Assembly (NCBI GenBank): GCA_046292345.1
Contig: JBKBRC010000006.1
Span: 25,130 to 89,129 of the forward strand
DNA from: JBKBRC01 sp046292345
GTDB lineage: Bacteria; Bacteroidota; Rhodothermia; Rhodothermales; Rubricoccaceae
DNA: 64,000 bases
Direction of reading: 5' to 3'
Part shown: positions 8,155 to 17,358 of the stretch, piece by piece
How the letters are laid out: every line of letters begins with the position of its first letter
Numbering within the stretch: position 1 is the stretch's first letter
Position numbers and translations under genes: made by a program
The notes under the pieces: model-generated
Database searches by the model: none
What the model saw: the letters and a program-made list of their open reading frames with translations, nothing else
What the model was told of the DNA's origin: nothing

Positions 8155-11100
8155 ATGTCGTCCTGCTTCTGCCACCTCCACACGCACACCCAGTACTCGC
8201 TGCTCGACGGCGCAGCGCGTATCAAGAACCTCGTCGCGCGCGCAGCCGAGCTCGAGATGCCGGCCCTCGCCATCACCGACCACGGCAACCTGCACGGCGT
8301 CCCGGAATTCTACACCACGGCCAGGAAGGCGGGCATCCAGCCCATCGTGGGCTGCGAGTTCTACGTCACCGCGCGCCCGATGCGCGAGCGCGAAGACCGC
8401 ACGCGCTACCACCAGGTGCTGCTGGCCAAGAACGAGGAGGGCTACCGCAACCTGATCAAGCTCTCCTCGCTCAGCTACACCGACGGCTACTACTACAAGC
8501 CGCGCATCGACAAGGCCGCGCTCCGGGCGCACAGCGCCGGGCTGGTTGCGACCACGTGCTGCCTCCAGGGCGAGGTGCTCCAGACAATCCTGCACAAGGG
8601 CGAGGAGGCCGGGCGGCGCGTGTTCGAGGAGTACCTCGAGATCTTCGGCGAGGACTACTACGTCGAGGTGCAGGACCACGCCATCCCCGAGCAGCGGCGC
8701 TGCAACGCCGTGCTGCTCCGGTGGGCGAAGGAGTACGGCGTGGGCGTCGTCGCCTCGAACGACGTGCACTACGTGCACCGCGCCGACGCCGAGGCGCAGG
8801 ACGTGCTGCTGTGCCTGCAGACGGGCAAGGATCTCCACGACCCGCACCGGATGCGGTTCGAGAACGACCAGTTCTATCTCAAGACGGCCGACGAGATGCG
8901 CGACGCCTTCCGCGCCTCCATCGCCGAGGGCGTCTTCGGCGGGCCGCTCGACGTCGACGCGGCGCTCGAGCGCACGGCCGAGATCGCGGGCAAGTGCCGC
9001 CTCGAGCTGGCCATGGGCAAGCTGCTCATGCCGCACTTCCCCATCCCGCCCCCGCACGCCGACGCCGACGCCTACCTGCGCCACCTGACGTACGAGCGCG
9101 CCCGCGAGCGCTACGGCGAGGCCACGGGGGCCCTCCCGGAGGCCGTCCGCGAGCGCCTCGACTTCGAGCTCAAGGTCATCCGTGACATGGGCTTTGCGGG
9201 CTACTTCCTGATCGTGCAGGACTTCACGACGGCCGCGCGCCGGCTCGGCGTCAGCGTCGGGCCCGGCCGCGGCTCGGCCGCCGGCAGCGCCGTCGCCTAC
9301 TGCCTCGGCATCACCAACATCGACCCGCTGCGCTACGACCTGCTCTTCGAGCGCTTCCTGAACCCGGAGCGCATCTCGATGCCGGACATCGACATCGACT
9401 TCGACGACCGCGGGCGCGCGCGCGTGATCGACTACGTCGTGCAGAAGTACGGCCGCGAGTCAGTCTGCCAGATCGTCACCTTCGGCACGATGGGCGCCAA
9501 GTCCGTCCTGCGCGACGTCAGCCGCGTGCTCGGCATCCCGCTCGCCGAGGCCGACCGCATCGCCAAGCTGGTCCCCGACGGCGTCAAGGTCAACCTCGAG
9601 AGCGCGCGCCGGGACGTGCCGGAGTTCGCGCAGCTCTTCCAGAGCCCGGACCCCCAGATCCGCAAGCTGATGCACTACGCGACCGTGCTCGAGGGCTCGG
9701 CCCGCCACACGGGCGTACACGCCGCCGGCGTCATCATCGCGCCTGGCAACGTGGCCGACTACGTGCCCGTCTCGGTGCAGAAGTCCAAGACCGGCGGCGG
9801 CGACGTCGTAGACGTGGTCGTGACGCAGTACGACGGCAAGTACATCGAGGACTTCGGACTGCTCAAGATGGACTTCCTCGGGCTCAAGACGCTCACGATC
9901 CTCAACGATGCGCTCGCGCTCATCCGCCAGGGCCACGGCGTCGAGATCGACCTGGACGCGATCCCGCTCGACTGCCCCAGGACGTTCCGCCTGTTCCAGC
10001 GCGGCGACACGGTCGCCATCTTCCAGTTCGAGTCCGACGGCATGCGCGAGTGGATGCGCAAGCTCAAGCCGACCTGCCTCGACGACCTGATCGCGATGAA
10101 CGCGCTCTACCGGCCCGGCCCGATGGACCTCATCCCGACCTACATCGCGCGCAAGCACGGCCAGGAGACGGTCGTCTACCCGCACCCGATGCTCGAGGAG
10201 ATCCTCGCGCCCACCTACGGCATCCCGGTCTACCAGGAGCAGGTGATGCAGATGGCGCAGGTCATGGGCGGCTACACGCTCGGCGGCGCCGACCTGCTCC
10301 GCCGCGCGATGGGCAAGAAGAAGATGGAGGAGATGGCGGCCCATCGCGAGACGTTCCGCGCCGGCGCCGCCGAGAAGGGCGTCGACGCCAAGACCGCCGA
10401 CGAGGTCTTCGACATGATGGAGAAGTTCGCTGGCTACGGCTTCAACAAGAGCCATTCGGCGGCCTACTCCGTCGTGGCCTACCAGACGGCCTACCTCAAG
10501 GCGCACTACCCGGCCGAGTTCATGGCCGCCGTGCTCACGACCGAAATGGCCGACTCGAAGAAGCTCGCCGTCGCGCTCGAGGCCACGCGCGCGGCCGGGC
10601 TGGTCCTCCTGCCGCCGTGCGTGAACCGCTCGCAGGCGCACTTCACCGTCGAGGCGGGGCGCGTGCGCTTCGGGCTGGCGGCCATCAAGGGCGTCGGGCA
10701 CGGCGCCATCGAGGCGCTGCTGGCCGCGCGCGCCCGCGCCGGCGGCGCCTTCTCGGACCTGTACGCGCTCGTGCGCGACCTCGACCTCCGGGCCGTCGGC
10801 AAGAAGACGCTCGAGGCGCTCGCCATGGCCGGCGCGCTCGACGCCCTCGAGGGGCACCGCGCCCAACTCGTCGCGGCCGTCGAGCCGGCCTGGCAGTACG
10901 CGCAGCGCCACCAGGCCGACCGCGCCGCCGGCCAGTCGTCGCTCTTCGGCAGCCCCGCCGGCGGCGACGGCGCCGCCTTCACCCCCGCCCTCCCCCACGC
11001 CGAGCCGTGGACGCGCGGCGAGACGCTCCGCTACGAGCGCGAGTTGATGGGCTTCTACGTCTCCGGCCATCCCCTCGACGACTACGCCGCCGAGGCGCGC

Positions 11101-11652
11101 GCCTTCGCCTCGCTCCGCCTCGGCGACGCCGAAAACGTGCCCGACGACTCCGACCAGACCGTCTGCGGTATCGTGACGGCCGTCAACCGCCGTACGACCA
11201 GGAGCGGCCGCCCGATCGCGTTCGTGACGCTCGAGGACACGACCGGCCAGGCCGAGGTGATGTGCTTCGCGCAGACGCTCGAGCGGGTCGGGCACCTGCT
11301 CAAGGAGGACGAGGTGGTGCTCGTGCGCGGCAAGGCCGAGACCAAGGGCGACCTCAAGATCGTCGCGCGCGAGGTGCTGCCGATGTGGCGCGTGCGCGAG
11401 CAACTCGTCAAGGCGCTCGTGCTTCGCGTGCGGCCGGACGAGACGAGCCCCGAGGCCATCGATCAGCTTGCGACGCTTTGCGAGGCCAATCGCGGCGCGT
11501 GCAAGCTCTATTTCGAAGTCGAAGAGCCGACGCTCCCCCGCCCGGTGCGCCTGCACGCGCGCACGGCGGTCGTGGACCTGACGCCGGATTTCATGCGCGG
11601 CCTCACGGCGCTCTTCGGACCGGAGGCCGTCGTGCTCGAGGGCGAGGCGTGA
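8155..11652 (+). CDS. dnaE: DNA polymerase III subunit alpha
   Basis: Replicative polymerase, 1165 residues, usual length for DnaE1. The start at 8155 (MSSCFCHLHTHTQYSLLDG) places the PHP domain at the very N-terminus as in the family; upstream in-frame starts at 8023 and 8083 add non-conserved sequence. The catalytic aspartates lie in PDIDIDFDD near residue 410; the fingers region contains YQEQVMQMAQVMGGYTLGGA and GYGFNKSHSAAYS; an OB-fold (TVCGIVTAVNRRTTRSG) begins near residue 1000. No intein or frameshift is visible. It stands alone, divergent from the kinase-like gene, and is followed by a short repeat-containing intergenic stretch. Confidence 0.98.
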   Translation: MSSCFCHLHTHTQYSLLDGAARIKNLVARAAELEMPALAITDHGNLHGVPEFYTTARKAGIQPIVGCEFYVTARPMREREDRTRYHQVLLAKNEEGYRNLIKLSSLSYTDGYYYKPRIDKAALRAHSAGLVATTCCLQGEVLQTILHKGEEAGRRVFEEYLEIFGEDYYVEVQDHAIPEQRRCNAVLLRWAKEYGVGVVASNDVHYVHRADAEAQDVLLCLQTGKDLHDPHRMRFENDQFYLKTADEMRDAFRASIAEGVFGGPLDVDAALERTAEIAGKCRLELAMGKLLMPHFPIPPPHADADAYLRHLTYERARERYGEATGALPEAVRERLDFELKVIRDMGFAGYFLIVQDFTTAARRLGVSVGPGRGSAAGSAVAYCLGITNIDPLRYDLLFERFLNPERISMPDIDIDFDDRGRARVIDYVVQKYGRESVCQIVTFGTMGAKSVLRDVSRVLGIPLAEADRIAKLVPDGVKVNLESARRDVPEFAQLFQSPDPQIRKLMHYATVLEGSARHTGVHAAGVIIAPGNVADYVPVSVQKSKTGGGDVVDVVVTQYDGKYIEDFGLLKMDFLGLKTLTILNDALALIRQGHGVEIDLDAIPLDCPRTFRLFQRGDTVAIFQFESDGMREWMRKLKPTCLDDLIAMNALYRPGPMDLIPTYIARKHGQETVVYPHPMLEEILAPTYGIPVYQEQVMQMAQVMGGYTLGGADLLRRAMGKKKMEEMAAHRETFRAGAAEKGVDAKTADEVFDMMEKFAGYGFNKSHSAAYSVVAYQTAYLKAHYPAEFMAAVLTTEMADSKKLAVALEATRAAGLVLLPPCVNRSQAHFTVEAGRVRFGLAAIKGVGHGAIEALLAARARAGGAFSDLYALVRDLDLRAVGKKTLEALAMAGALDALEGHRAQLVAAVEPAWQYAQRHQADRAAGQSSLFGSPAGGDGAAFTPALPHAEPWTRGETLRYERELMGFYVSGHPLDDYAAEARAFASLRLGDAENVPDDSDQTVCGIVTAVNRRTTRSGRPIAFVTLEDTTGQAEVMCFAQTLERVGHLLKEDEVVLVRGKAETKGDLKIVAREVLPMWRVREQLVKALVLRVRPDETSPEAIDQLATLCEANRGACKLYFEVEEPTLPRPVRLHARTAVVDLTPDFMRGLTALFGPEAVVLEGEA

Positions 11653-11798
11653 GCGGCAGCGCGGCGCGCGCGGTCAGCAAGGGCCGTTTGGCCACCGACC
11701 GCCACCTTGCGGCTCCTCTCAGCCCACCGCGAACCGGGACAGCCTGGGGAGTACGCTCAGTAGGTGCTCGCGCAGGGCCACTGTACGGAAAAGCTGAT

Positions 11799-11861
11799 CA
11801 GTGAGACGAAAACTGGTCGGTGAAACGAATCGGTGAAACGAAAACTGGTCGGTGAAACGCA
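11799..11861. repeat. Alternating 19/13-bp direct repeats between dnaE and the helicase gene
   Basis: The segments cggtgaaacgaaaactggt and cggtgaaacgaat/cat alternate, with a diverged first copy (gtgagacgaaaactggt). They occupy the convergent interval between dnaE (plus) and the helicase (minus). The rest of 11653-11916 holds no gene; the only other structure is the hairpin at 11862-11897. Confidence 0.8.
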
Positions 11862-11897
11862 TCGCGGGCGGCAGAGCCGAAGCCCCGCCGCCCGCGA
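11862..11897 (-). terminator. Hairpin, possible terminator of the helicase gene
   Basis: An 11-bp perfect stem (tcgcgggcggc 11862-11872 / gccgcccgcga 11887-11897) with a 14-nt loop, starting 20 bp past the helicase stop. The minus-strand continuation (tgcgtttcacc) has only a short T run, so intrinsic termination is uncertain. Confidence 0.5.
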
Positions 11898-11916
11898 CAC
11901 GCCTGGGTTGGACACG

Positions 11917-13626
11917 TCAGGCGCGCTCGACTTCGATCTTGTTGCGCCCGATCTGGTAGCGCCCGCTGCGGGCGAGCACCTGCGGCGCGAGCGCCTCGGG
12001 TACGTCCACCCACGTCTGGCGGTAGTCGATCGTGATGCGCCCGATGGCGCTACCGGGGATCTCGCCGAAGTGCGCGAGCGCGCCGACGATCTGCCCCGGA
12101 CGGACGCCGTGCATGTGGCCCGTGTTGAGCGCGAGGCGGACCATGCCCTCCTCCTGCGCCGTCGGGCGGCGGTCGAAGCCGCGCGGGCCGCGGCCCTCCT
12201 GGCGGTCGAAGCCCCCGAAGCGCTCGTTGCCCGGTCGGTTGCCGTCGCGGCGCGCGAGCGCGTGCGCCGGGCGCTCGCGCACCTCGGCCACGGGTGCGAT
12301 CTCGGCCTCGTCGCGCCGCGCGAGCGCCACGGCCGCGGCCGCAATGTCGAGCGCGTCGTGCCCTTCGGCGACGAGCGCGAGCACGAGCGCCCGCTCATGC
12401 GCGAGCGTGTCCTCGTCGCCGGCCGGCAGGCGCTGGGCGAGCGCGGCGCGGAGGGCGGCCGCGCGGTGCGCGCGGACGGCGTCCGGCGTGGGCAGCGTGC
12501 CCTGCTCGACCGGCTGCCGCGTGAAGTCTTCGATGCGGCGCAGCAGGCCGCGCTGGTGAGGCGCCACGAGCGCCACGGCAACGCCCGCGCGCCCGGCGCG
12601 GCCGGTCCGCCCGACGCGGTGGACGTACACCTCGGGGTCGCGCGGCAGGTCGAGGTTGAACACGTGCGAGACGTGCTCCACGTCGAGCCCGCGCGCGGCC
12701 ACGTCGGTCGCGACGAGCACCTGGATGCGGCGGCTGCGCAGGCGCCCGAGCACGTCCGTGCGCGCGGCCTGGCTGAGCTCGCCCGAGAGCGCCTCGGCCG
12801 CGAAGCCAGCCGCCTGCAGCACCTCGGCGACGGCCCCCGTCTCGGCGCGCGTGCGCACGAACACGAGCGCCGACTCGACCGGCTCGACCTCGAGCAGGCG
12901 CGCGAGTGCGGCCGGCTTGTCGTGCTCGCGCACGAGGTAGTAGCGCTGCGCGATGGCCGCCGCCGCGCGGTGCTGCGCGCCGATCACGACCGACTCGGGC
13001 GCGCGCAGGTAGCGCGCGGCGATACGCCGGATGCCGGGCGGCATGGTGGCCGAGAGCAGCGCCGTCTGGCGCGTGGCGGGCGTGGCCTCGAGGATCGCCT
13101 CGAGGTCATCGGCGAAGCCCATCGAGAGCATCTCGTCGGCCTCGTCGAGCACGACGGCCTGCACGGCCGAGAGGTCGAGCGCGCCCTGCTGCATCAGGTC
13201 GATCAGGCGCCCGGGCGTGCCCACGACGACGTCGACGCCGCGCTCGAGGCGGCCGATCTGCTTGTGGTACGGCTGGCCGCCGTAGACCGGCAGCACGCGT
13301 GCGCCGAGGGCCTTGCCGTAGCTGTGCATGGCCGAGGCGACCTGCACGGCGAGCTCGCGCGTGGGCGCGAGCACGAGCACACGCGGCGCGCGCGGCGCCG
13401 TCCGGCTGCCGGCCTGATCATCGCTATCCTCGGCGAGGCGGTGCAGGAGCGGCAGCGTGAACGCGGCCGTCTTGCCGGTTCCGGTCTGCGCCTGCCCGAC
13501 CACGTCGCGGCCGGCGAGCAGCAGCGGGACGAGCGCTTCTTGAATGGGGGTGGGCGTGTCGTAGCCAAGGGCGGCCACGGTGGAGACGAGCTCCTCGCGG
13601 AGCCCGAGCGTGTCGAACGTAGTCAC
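11917..13626 (-). CDS. DEAD-box ATP-dependent RNA helicase (CsdA/DbpA type)
   Basis: A 569-residue helicase starting at a GTG (13626), VTTFDTLGLREELV, which puts the Q motif (TPTPIQE) near residue 24. Motifs seen: AQTGTGKT (46-53), PTREL (88-92), TPGR, DEAD (161-164), SAT (192-194) and HRVGRTGRAGRAG in domain 2. After an Arg/Gly-rich segment the C-terminus has a DbpA/CsdA-type RNA-binding domain (VRLALNTGHMHGVRPGQIV). It likely unwinds structured RNA in ribosome assembly, mRNA decay or cold adaptation. The interval to the phosphorylase gene is nearly 300 bp, leaving room for a long 5' leader, as known for csdA-type genes, but I cannot place its promoter. Confidence 0.93.
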   Translation of the reverse strand: MTTFDTLGLREELVSTVAALGYDTPTPIQEALVPLLLAGRDVVGQAQTGTGKTAAFTLPLLHRLAEDSDDQAGSRTAPRAPRVLVLAPTRELAVQVASAMHSYGKALGARVLPVYGGQPYHKQIGRLERGVDVVVGTPGRLIDLMQQGALDLSAVQAVVLDEADEMLSMGFADDLEAILEATPATRQTALLSATMPPGIRRIAARYLRAPESVVIGAQHRAAAAIAQRYYLVREHDKPAALARLLEVEPVESALVFVRTRAETGAVAEVLQAAGFAAEALSGELSQAARTDVLGRLRSRRIQVLVATDVAARGLDVEHVSHVFNLDLPRDPEVYVHRVGRTGRAGRAGVAVALVAPHQRGLLRRIEDFTRQPVEQGTLPTPDAVRAHRAAALRAALAQRLPAGDEDTLAHERALVLALVAEGHDALDIAAAAVALARRDEAEIAPVAEVRERPAHALARRDGNRPGNERFGGFDRQEGRGPRGFDRRPTAQEEGMVRLALNTGHMHGVRPGQIVGALAHFGEIPGSAIGRITIDYRQTWVDVPEALAPQVLARSGRYQIGRNKIEVERA

Positions 13627-13923
13627 GGTGAAACCTCGTGAGGACGGAGAAAGCAGAACCACCCGGCCGGCACGCCCAGCGTGCCCGCCCCTTCGCGCAG
13701 AACCAGGGCAACAACAGCCCGGCCCGTCCGTGCGAAGGCCTCTCTGTTGCGACTTACGTGACCCGGCGGCGCCTGGGCGCCCTCCGGCCCACCCGGTGTT
13801 ACGGGGTGCAGGCTCCAAGAACGGCACAGCGGGCCGCCGCGCGCCCGCCCCGGTGTGAAGAACCCGAGCGGGCGCGCAATCTTGACGCGGCGTGTCCGGT
13901 CTGGCGCGGCGTGTCAGGAGCGC
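13627..13923. other. Intergenic region upstream of the helicase, no gene seen
   Basis: 297 bp between two minus-strand genes. Reading frames here lack family signal. An imperfect direct repeat (gcggcgtgtc at about 13883 and 13902) lies just past the phosphorylase stop. It may hold the helicase promoter and leader. Confidence 0.5.
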
Positions 13924-15567
13924 TCAGGCGGCGGGCGCCTCGGCGACGGGCACCCCGGCATAGAGCGTCCCGGCATACTCGCGCACCATGCGCTCGGCCG
14001 AGAACGCCTCGCGCGTGTCTGCCACCGAGGCGCGCATCATCGCGATCCACGCCGCGCGGTCGCCGTAGTAAGCCGGCACAACGCGGCGCGTGATCGTCTC
14101 GACGAGCGCCGCGCGGTCCCGGGCGTCCTGCGCGGCCTCGTCGGCGCCGACGTGCGCGTCGCCGATGGCCCAGCCGTTGACGCCGTCGCGGCACGCCTCG
14201 GGCCACCAGCCGTCGAGGATGGAGGCGTTGAGGACGCCGTTCATGGCGGCCTTCATGCCGCTCGTGCCGCTGGCCTCCTTGGGCCGGCGGGGGTTGTTGA
14301 GCCACACGTCGCAGCCGCGCGTGAGCACGGCCCCGGTGGCCATGTCGTAGTCCGGCACGAACGCGACCGCCCCCGGATACTGCGCCGCGAAGGCGACGAG
14401 CTCGGCCACGATGGCCTTGCCGGACGCGTCCATCGGGTGGCTCTTGCCCGAGAAGACGAGCTGCAGACGACCCTCGCGCAGCAGCGGCCCGATCGCCTCG
14501 ACGTCCTCGAAGATGAGCGTGGGGCGCTTGTAGGCGACGGCCCGGCGTGCGAAGCCGACAAGTAGCACATCCTCGCGGAACGTCACGCCGGCGCGGGCTT
14601 CGATGTGCGCGATCGCGGCACGCTTGTTGGCCACGTGGGCGGCCCAGAGCGCCTCGTCGTCGCCCGCGGCGGCGGCCTCGAGGACGGCCGGGTCCACCCA
14701 CGTTGGAACGTGGATGCCGTTGGTGATGGCGCCGATGGGCGCGCCTCCCTCCACGTGCGCCCACATGGCGCGGGCGGTCTCGCCGTGGAGCTGAGCGACG
14801 GCGTTGGCGCGGCGGGCCAGGCGCAGCGCGCCGACGGTCATGTTGAACGGCTCACCGCCAAGGCGCCGGAGCACGTCCGCGCCGAGCCCGAGGTCCGCCC
14901 CGACGTAGCACAGCCGGTCGAGAGGGTGCGTTTCGTTACCGGCCAGCACGGGCGTGTGCGTCGTGAACACGATCTCGGCGCGTGTGCGCGCGAGGGCCGT
15001 CTCGAGGTCGTCGCCGGCGGCCATCTTCTCGCGGATCAGCTCGAAGCCGGCCAGCAGCGCGTGACCCTCGTTGAAATGGTACACGTCCGCCTCGAGCCCG
15101 AGCGCGCGAAGGGCGCGCACGCCGCCGACGCCGAGCACGATCTCCTGCGCGACACGGTCCTCGCCCGGGCCGCCGTAGAGCTGCCGCGTCGTGTGCGCCT
15201 CGGGATTGCCGGGCAGGTCGGTATCGAGCAGCAGGAGCGGCGCGTTGCCGAAGGCCTCGGTGCGCCACACCTTGCAGCGCACGTCCTGCCCCTTGATCGG
15301 GACCGTGACCTCGACCCCGGTATCCTCGAGCAGGCCGTCGTAGACATAGTCGCGGAAGACGTCGAGCGGCTGCCCGTCGGCGTCGATCGCCTGCCGTACA
15401 TAGCCCTGCTTCCACTTGATGCCGAGACCGACGAGCGGCAGGCCGAGGTCGCGCGCGGCTTTGAGGTGGTCGCCGGCGAGGATGCCGAGGCCGCCGCTGT
15501 AGGTCTTGAGGCGGTCGTCGAGGCCGTACTCCATGCAGAAGTAGGCGATGCGCGGGGAGGCGGTCAT
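13924..15567 (-). CDS. glgP: Alpha-glucan phosphorylase (short Bacteroidota form)
   Basis: PLP-dependent phosphorolysis of alpha-1,4-glucans to glucose-1-phosphate, cytoplasmic. 547 residues from ATG 15567 (MTASPRIAYFCMEYGLDD...SGGLGILAGDHLKAA), the short GT35 form without the DUF3417 N-terminal extension. The hallmark KEASGTSGMKAAMNG near residue 428 is the phosphate/PLP-contact segment; VAYKRPTLIF and FSGKSHPMD precede it. In-frame ATGs upstream (to 15939) lie beyond a palindromic operator and show no conservation. The site at 15573-15584, 6 bp before the start and just downstream of a TATCTT box, suggests repression by a LacI-family protein, as for the GH31 genes at 26931. Confidence 0.95.
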   Translation of the reverse strand: MTASPRIAYFCMEYGLDDRLKTYSGGLGILAGDHLKAARDLGLPLVGLGIKWKQGYVRQAIDADGQPLDVFRDYVYDGLLEDTGVEVTVPIKGQDVRCKVWRTEAFGNAPLLLLDTDLPGNPEAHTTRQLYGGPGEDRVAQEIVLGVGGVRALRALGLEADVYHFNEGHALLAGFELIREKMAAGDDLETALARTRAEIVFTTHTPVLAGNETHPLDRLCYVGADLGLGADVLRRLGGEPFNMTVGALRLARRANAVAQLHGETARAMWAHVEGGAPIGAITNGIHVPTWVDPAVLEAAAAGDDEALWAAHVANKRAAIAHIEARAGVTFREDVLLVGFARRAVAYKRPTLIFEDVEAIGPLLREGRLQLVFSGKSHPMDASGKAIVAELVAFAAQYPGAVAFVPDYDMATGAVLTRGCDVWLNNPRRPKEASGTSGMKAAMNGVLNASILDGWWPEACRDGVNGWAIGDAHVGADEAAQDARDRAALVETITRRVVPAYYGDRAAWIAMMRASVADTREAFSAERMVREYAGTLYAGVPVAEAPAA

Positions 15568-15572
15568 GAGGA

Positions 15573-15584
15573 GTAAGCGCTTAC
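15573..15584. promoter_or_regulatory. LacI-type palindromic operator upstream of glgP
   Basis: Perfect 12-bp palindrome GTAAGCGCTTAC with a central CG as in LacI/GalR-family sites. It lies between a minus-strand TATCTT -10 box (15602-15597) and the glgP start codon. The 10-bp core recurs at 26911-26920. Confidence 0.75.
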
Positions 15585-15596
15585 ATGAGGACCCGA

Positions 15597-15602
15597 AAGA
15601 TA
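15597..15602 (-). promoter_or_regulatory. -10 element of glgP
   Basis: Minus-strand TATCTT followed by TC, 30 bp before the start codon, same hexamer as at the initiator tRNA and glgA promoters. No clear -35 box is visible. Confidence 0.45.
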
Positions 15603-15670
15603 CCCGTGTCCCCGCTGCGGGGCGCCCGCCGCCGCGCCTCCGCCGGCAAACACCTTGTCGCATACGCAGC

Positions 15671-17329
15671 ATGGCGACTACACTGCCGGCACGCCCTCCG
15701 CTCCGCACTATGCCGCTCCTGCGCTCGGCCTCCGGACGCACCCCGCTCTTCGCCGCGCTCCGGCAGGCGGCGCGCCGTGCCGCCGGCACGCCCTGGACCG
15801 GCGCCGCCGCGCAGGCGTCCCCACCGGTCTCGCGGCGCGCCTTTCTCCGCTCGGGCGCCCTCGTGGCCGGCGGCGCGCTGCTCACGCCGACGCTCGCGGG
15901 CTGCCTGCCGCGTCTGACAGGCGCCGCCGCGCCGCGCATCGCCGTCGTGGGGGCCGGTCTGGCCGGGCTCGCCGCGGCCTGGCACCTGCACCGCGCTGGC
16001 CTCGAGGCGACTGTCTACGAAGCGAGCGCGCGCGCCGGCGGGCGCGTCCACACCGGCTACGGCGTCGTCGCCGAGGGGCAGCCGACCGAGCTCGGCGCCG
16101 AGTTCATCGACTCGGCGCATGCGGACGTGCGAGCGCTGTGCACCCACTTCGGGCTCGCCCTGCTCGACCGCCACGCCGGGCCGGCCGCGGGCCTGCGCAC
16201 GGGCTACTTCTTCGGCGGGCGACACTACAGCGAGCGCGACGTCGTGACCGCGTTCACGCCGGCGGCCGGGCGCGTCGCGGCCGACCTCGCGCGCGCCGAG
16301 ACCGACCCCGCCGAGGCCGCCCGCCTCGATCGCCGCTCCGTCGCCGCCTACCTCGACGGCCTCGGGCTCGACGCGTGGCTGCGCGCGCTCCTCGGCGTGG
16401 CCTTCGTGACCGAGTACGGCCTCGACGAGGACGAGCAGAGCGCGCTCAACTTCCTCTACACCATCGGCACCGACCTCGCCGACGGCTTCGCGGTCTTCGG
16501 CGAGAGCGACGAGCGCTTCAAAATCGCCGGCGGCAACGAACGCCTGCCGGCTGCTCTGGCGGGCGCGCTTGGAGACGCCCTCCGCTACGGACACTTCCTG
16601 GAGGCCGTCCGCGCCGAGGGCGCGGGCTTCCGCCTCGCCTTCCAGACCGACGGGGGCGCGCGCGAGCTGGCGGCGGACGTGCTCGTGCTCGCGCTGCCCC
16701 TCCCGCTCCTGCGCGCGCTCGACCTGCGCGTGCCGCTCCCCGGGCCGCAGCGCCGCGCCTTCGCCGAGGCCGGCTTCGGCACGAACGCCAAGACGTTCGC
16801 CGGGATGCGCCGCCGGCCGTGGCGCGCGGCAGGCTTCTCGGGCGAGACGTTCTCGGACGAGCCGTTTCAGCTCCTCTGGGACCCGCAGGAGCTCGAGGCC
16901 GGCGAGGCCGCCGGGCTCACGTTCTTCTCAGGCGGCACGGCCGGACTCCGCGTCGGTGAGGGCCCGCCCGAGGCGCAGGTGGCGCGCCTGTTGCCCGGTG
17001 CCGAGCGCGCCTTCCCCGGCACGGCCGCGGCCTTCACGGGCCGCGCCGCGCGCTTCCACTGGCCCTCGCACGCCTTCACGCGCGGTAGCTACACCTGCTT
17101 CCGTCCCGGCCAGTGGACGGGCCTGGCCGAGCACCTCCGGACGCCCGCCGGCGCCCTGTTCTTCGCAGGCGAGCATTGCAGCCTCGAGCATCAGGGCTAC
17201 ATGAACGGCGCCGCCGAGTCCGGGCGCGAGGCCGCCGTGGCCATCGCGCGACGCCTGCGCCGTCGGCTCCCGCCGCTCGCGCTCGCCTCACCGGCAGGCT
17301 CGGGAGCCGCCGCGGGCGCCGCGGCGTAG
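15671..17329 (+). CDS. FAD-dependent amine oxidase, Tat-exported lipoprotein
   Basis: 552 residues from ATG 15671; ATG 15710 is an alternative. A twin-arginine signal SRRAFLRSGALVAGG is followed by TLAGC, so the protein is probably folded in the cytoplasm, exported by Tat and lipid-anchored. The mature part begins with the FAD-binding IAVVGAGLAGLAAAWHL...YEASARAGGRVHT, and ends with FFAGEHCSLEHQGYMNGAAESG, the typical C-terminal FAD contact of flavin monoamine oxidases. Expected reaction: oxidative deamination of an amine or amino acid with H2O2 release; substrate unknown. It is first in a plus-strand run and only 29 bp from the DUF2911 gene. The RidA gene two places downstream could detoxify imine/enamine products. 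Confidence 0.85.
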   Translation: MATTLPARPPLRTMPLLRSASGRTPLFAALRQAARRAAGTPWTGAAAQASPPVSRRAFLRSGALVAGGALLTPTLAGCLPRLTGAAAPRIAVVGAGLAGLAAAWHLHRAGLEATVYEASARAGGRVHTGYGVVAEGQPTELGAEFIDSAHADVRALCTHFGLALLDRHAGPAAGLRTGYFFGGRHYSERDVVTAFTPAAGRVAADLARAETDPAEAARLDRRSVAAYLDGLGLDAWLRALLGVAFVTEYGLDEDEQSALNFLYTIGTDLADGFAVFGESDERFKIAGGNERLPAALAGALGDALRYGHFLEAVRAEGAGFRLAFQTDGGARELAADVLVLALPLPLLRALDLRVPLPGPQRRAFAEAGFGTNAKTFAGMRRRPWRAAGFSGETFSDEPFQLLWDPQELEAGEAAGLTFFSGGTAGLRVGEGPPEAQVARLLPGAERAFPGTAAAFTGRAARFHWPSHAFTRGSYTCFRPGQWTGLAEHLRTPAGALFFAGEHCSLEHQGYMNGAAESGREAAVAIARRLRRRLPPLALASPAGSGAAAGAAA

Positions 17330-17358
17330 GCGCCCCCGCCCTCCCACCCTGCCGCCCT

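Noticed and set aside
8546..9088. Alternative plus-frame proteins inside dnaE
   Set aside because: Ser/Arg/Thr-rich shadow frames typical of G+C-rich third positions.
9460..11556. Long minus-strand open frame opposite dnaE
   Set aside because: dnaE is unambiguous; the antisense frame is low-complexity and has no family pattern.
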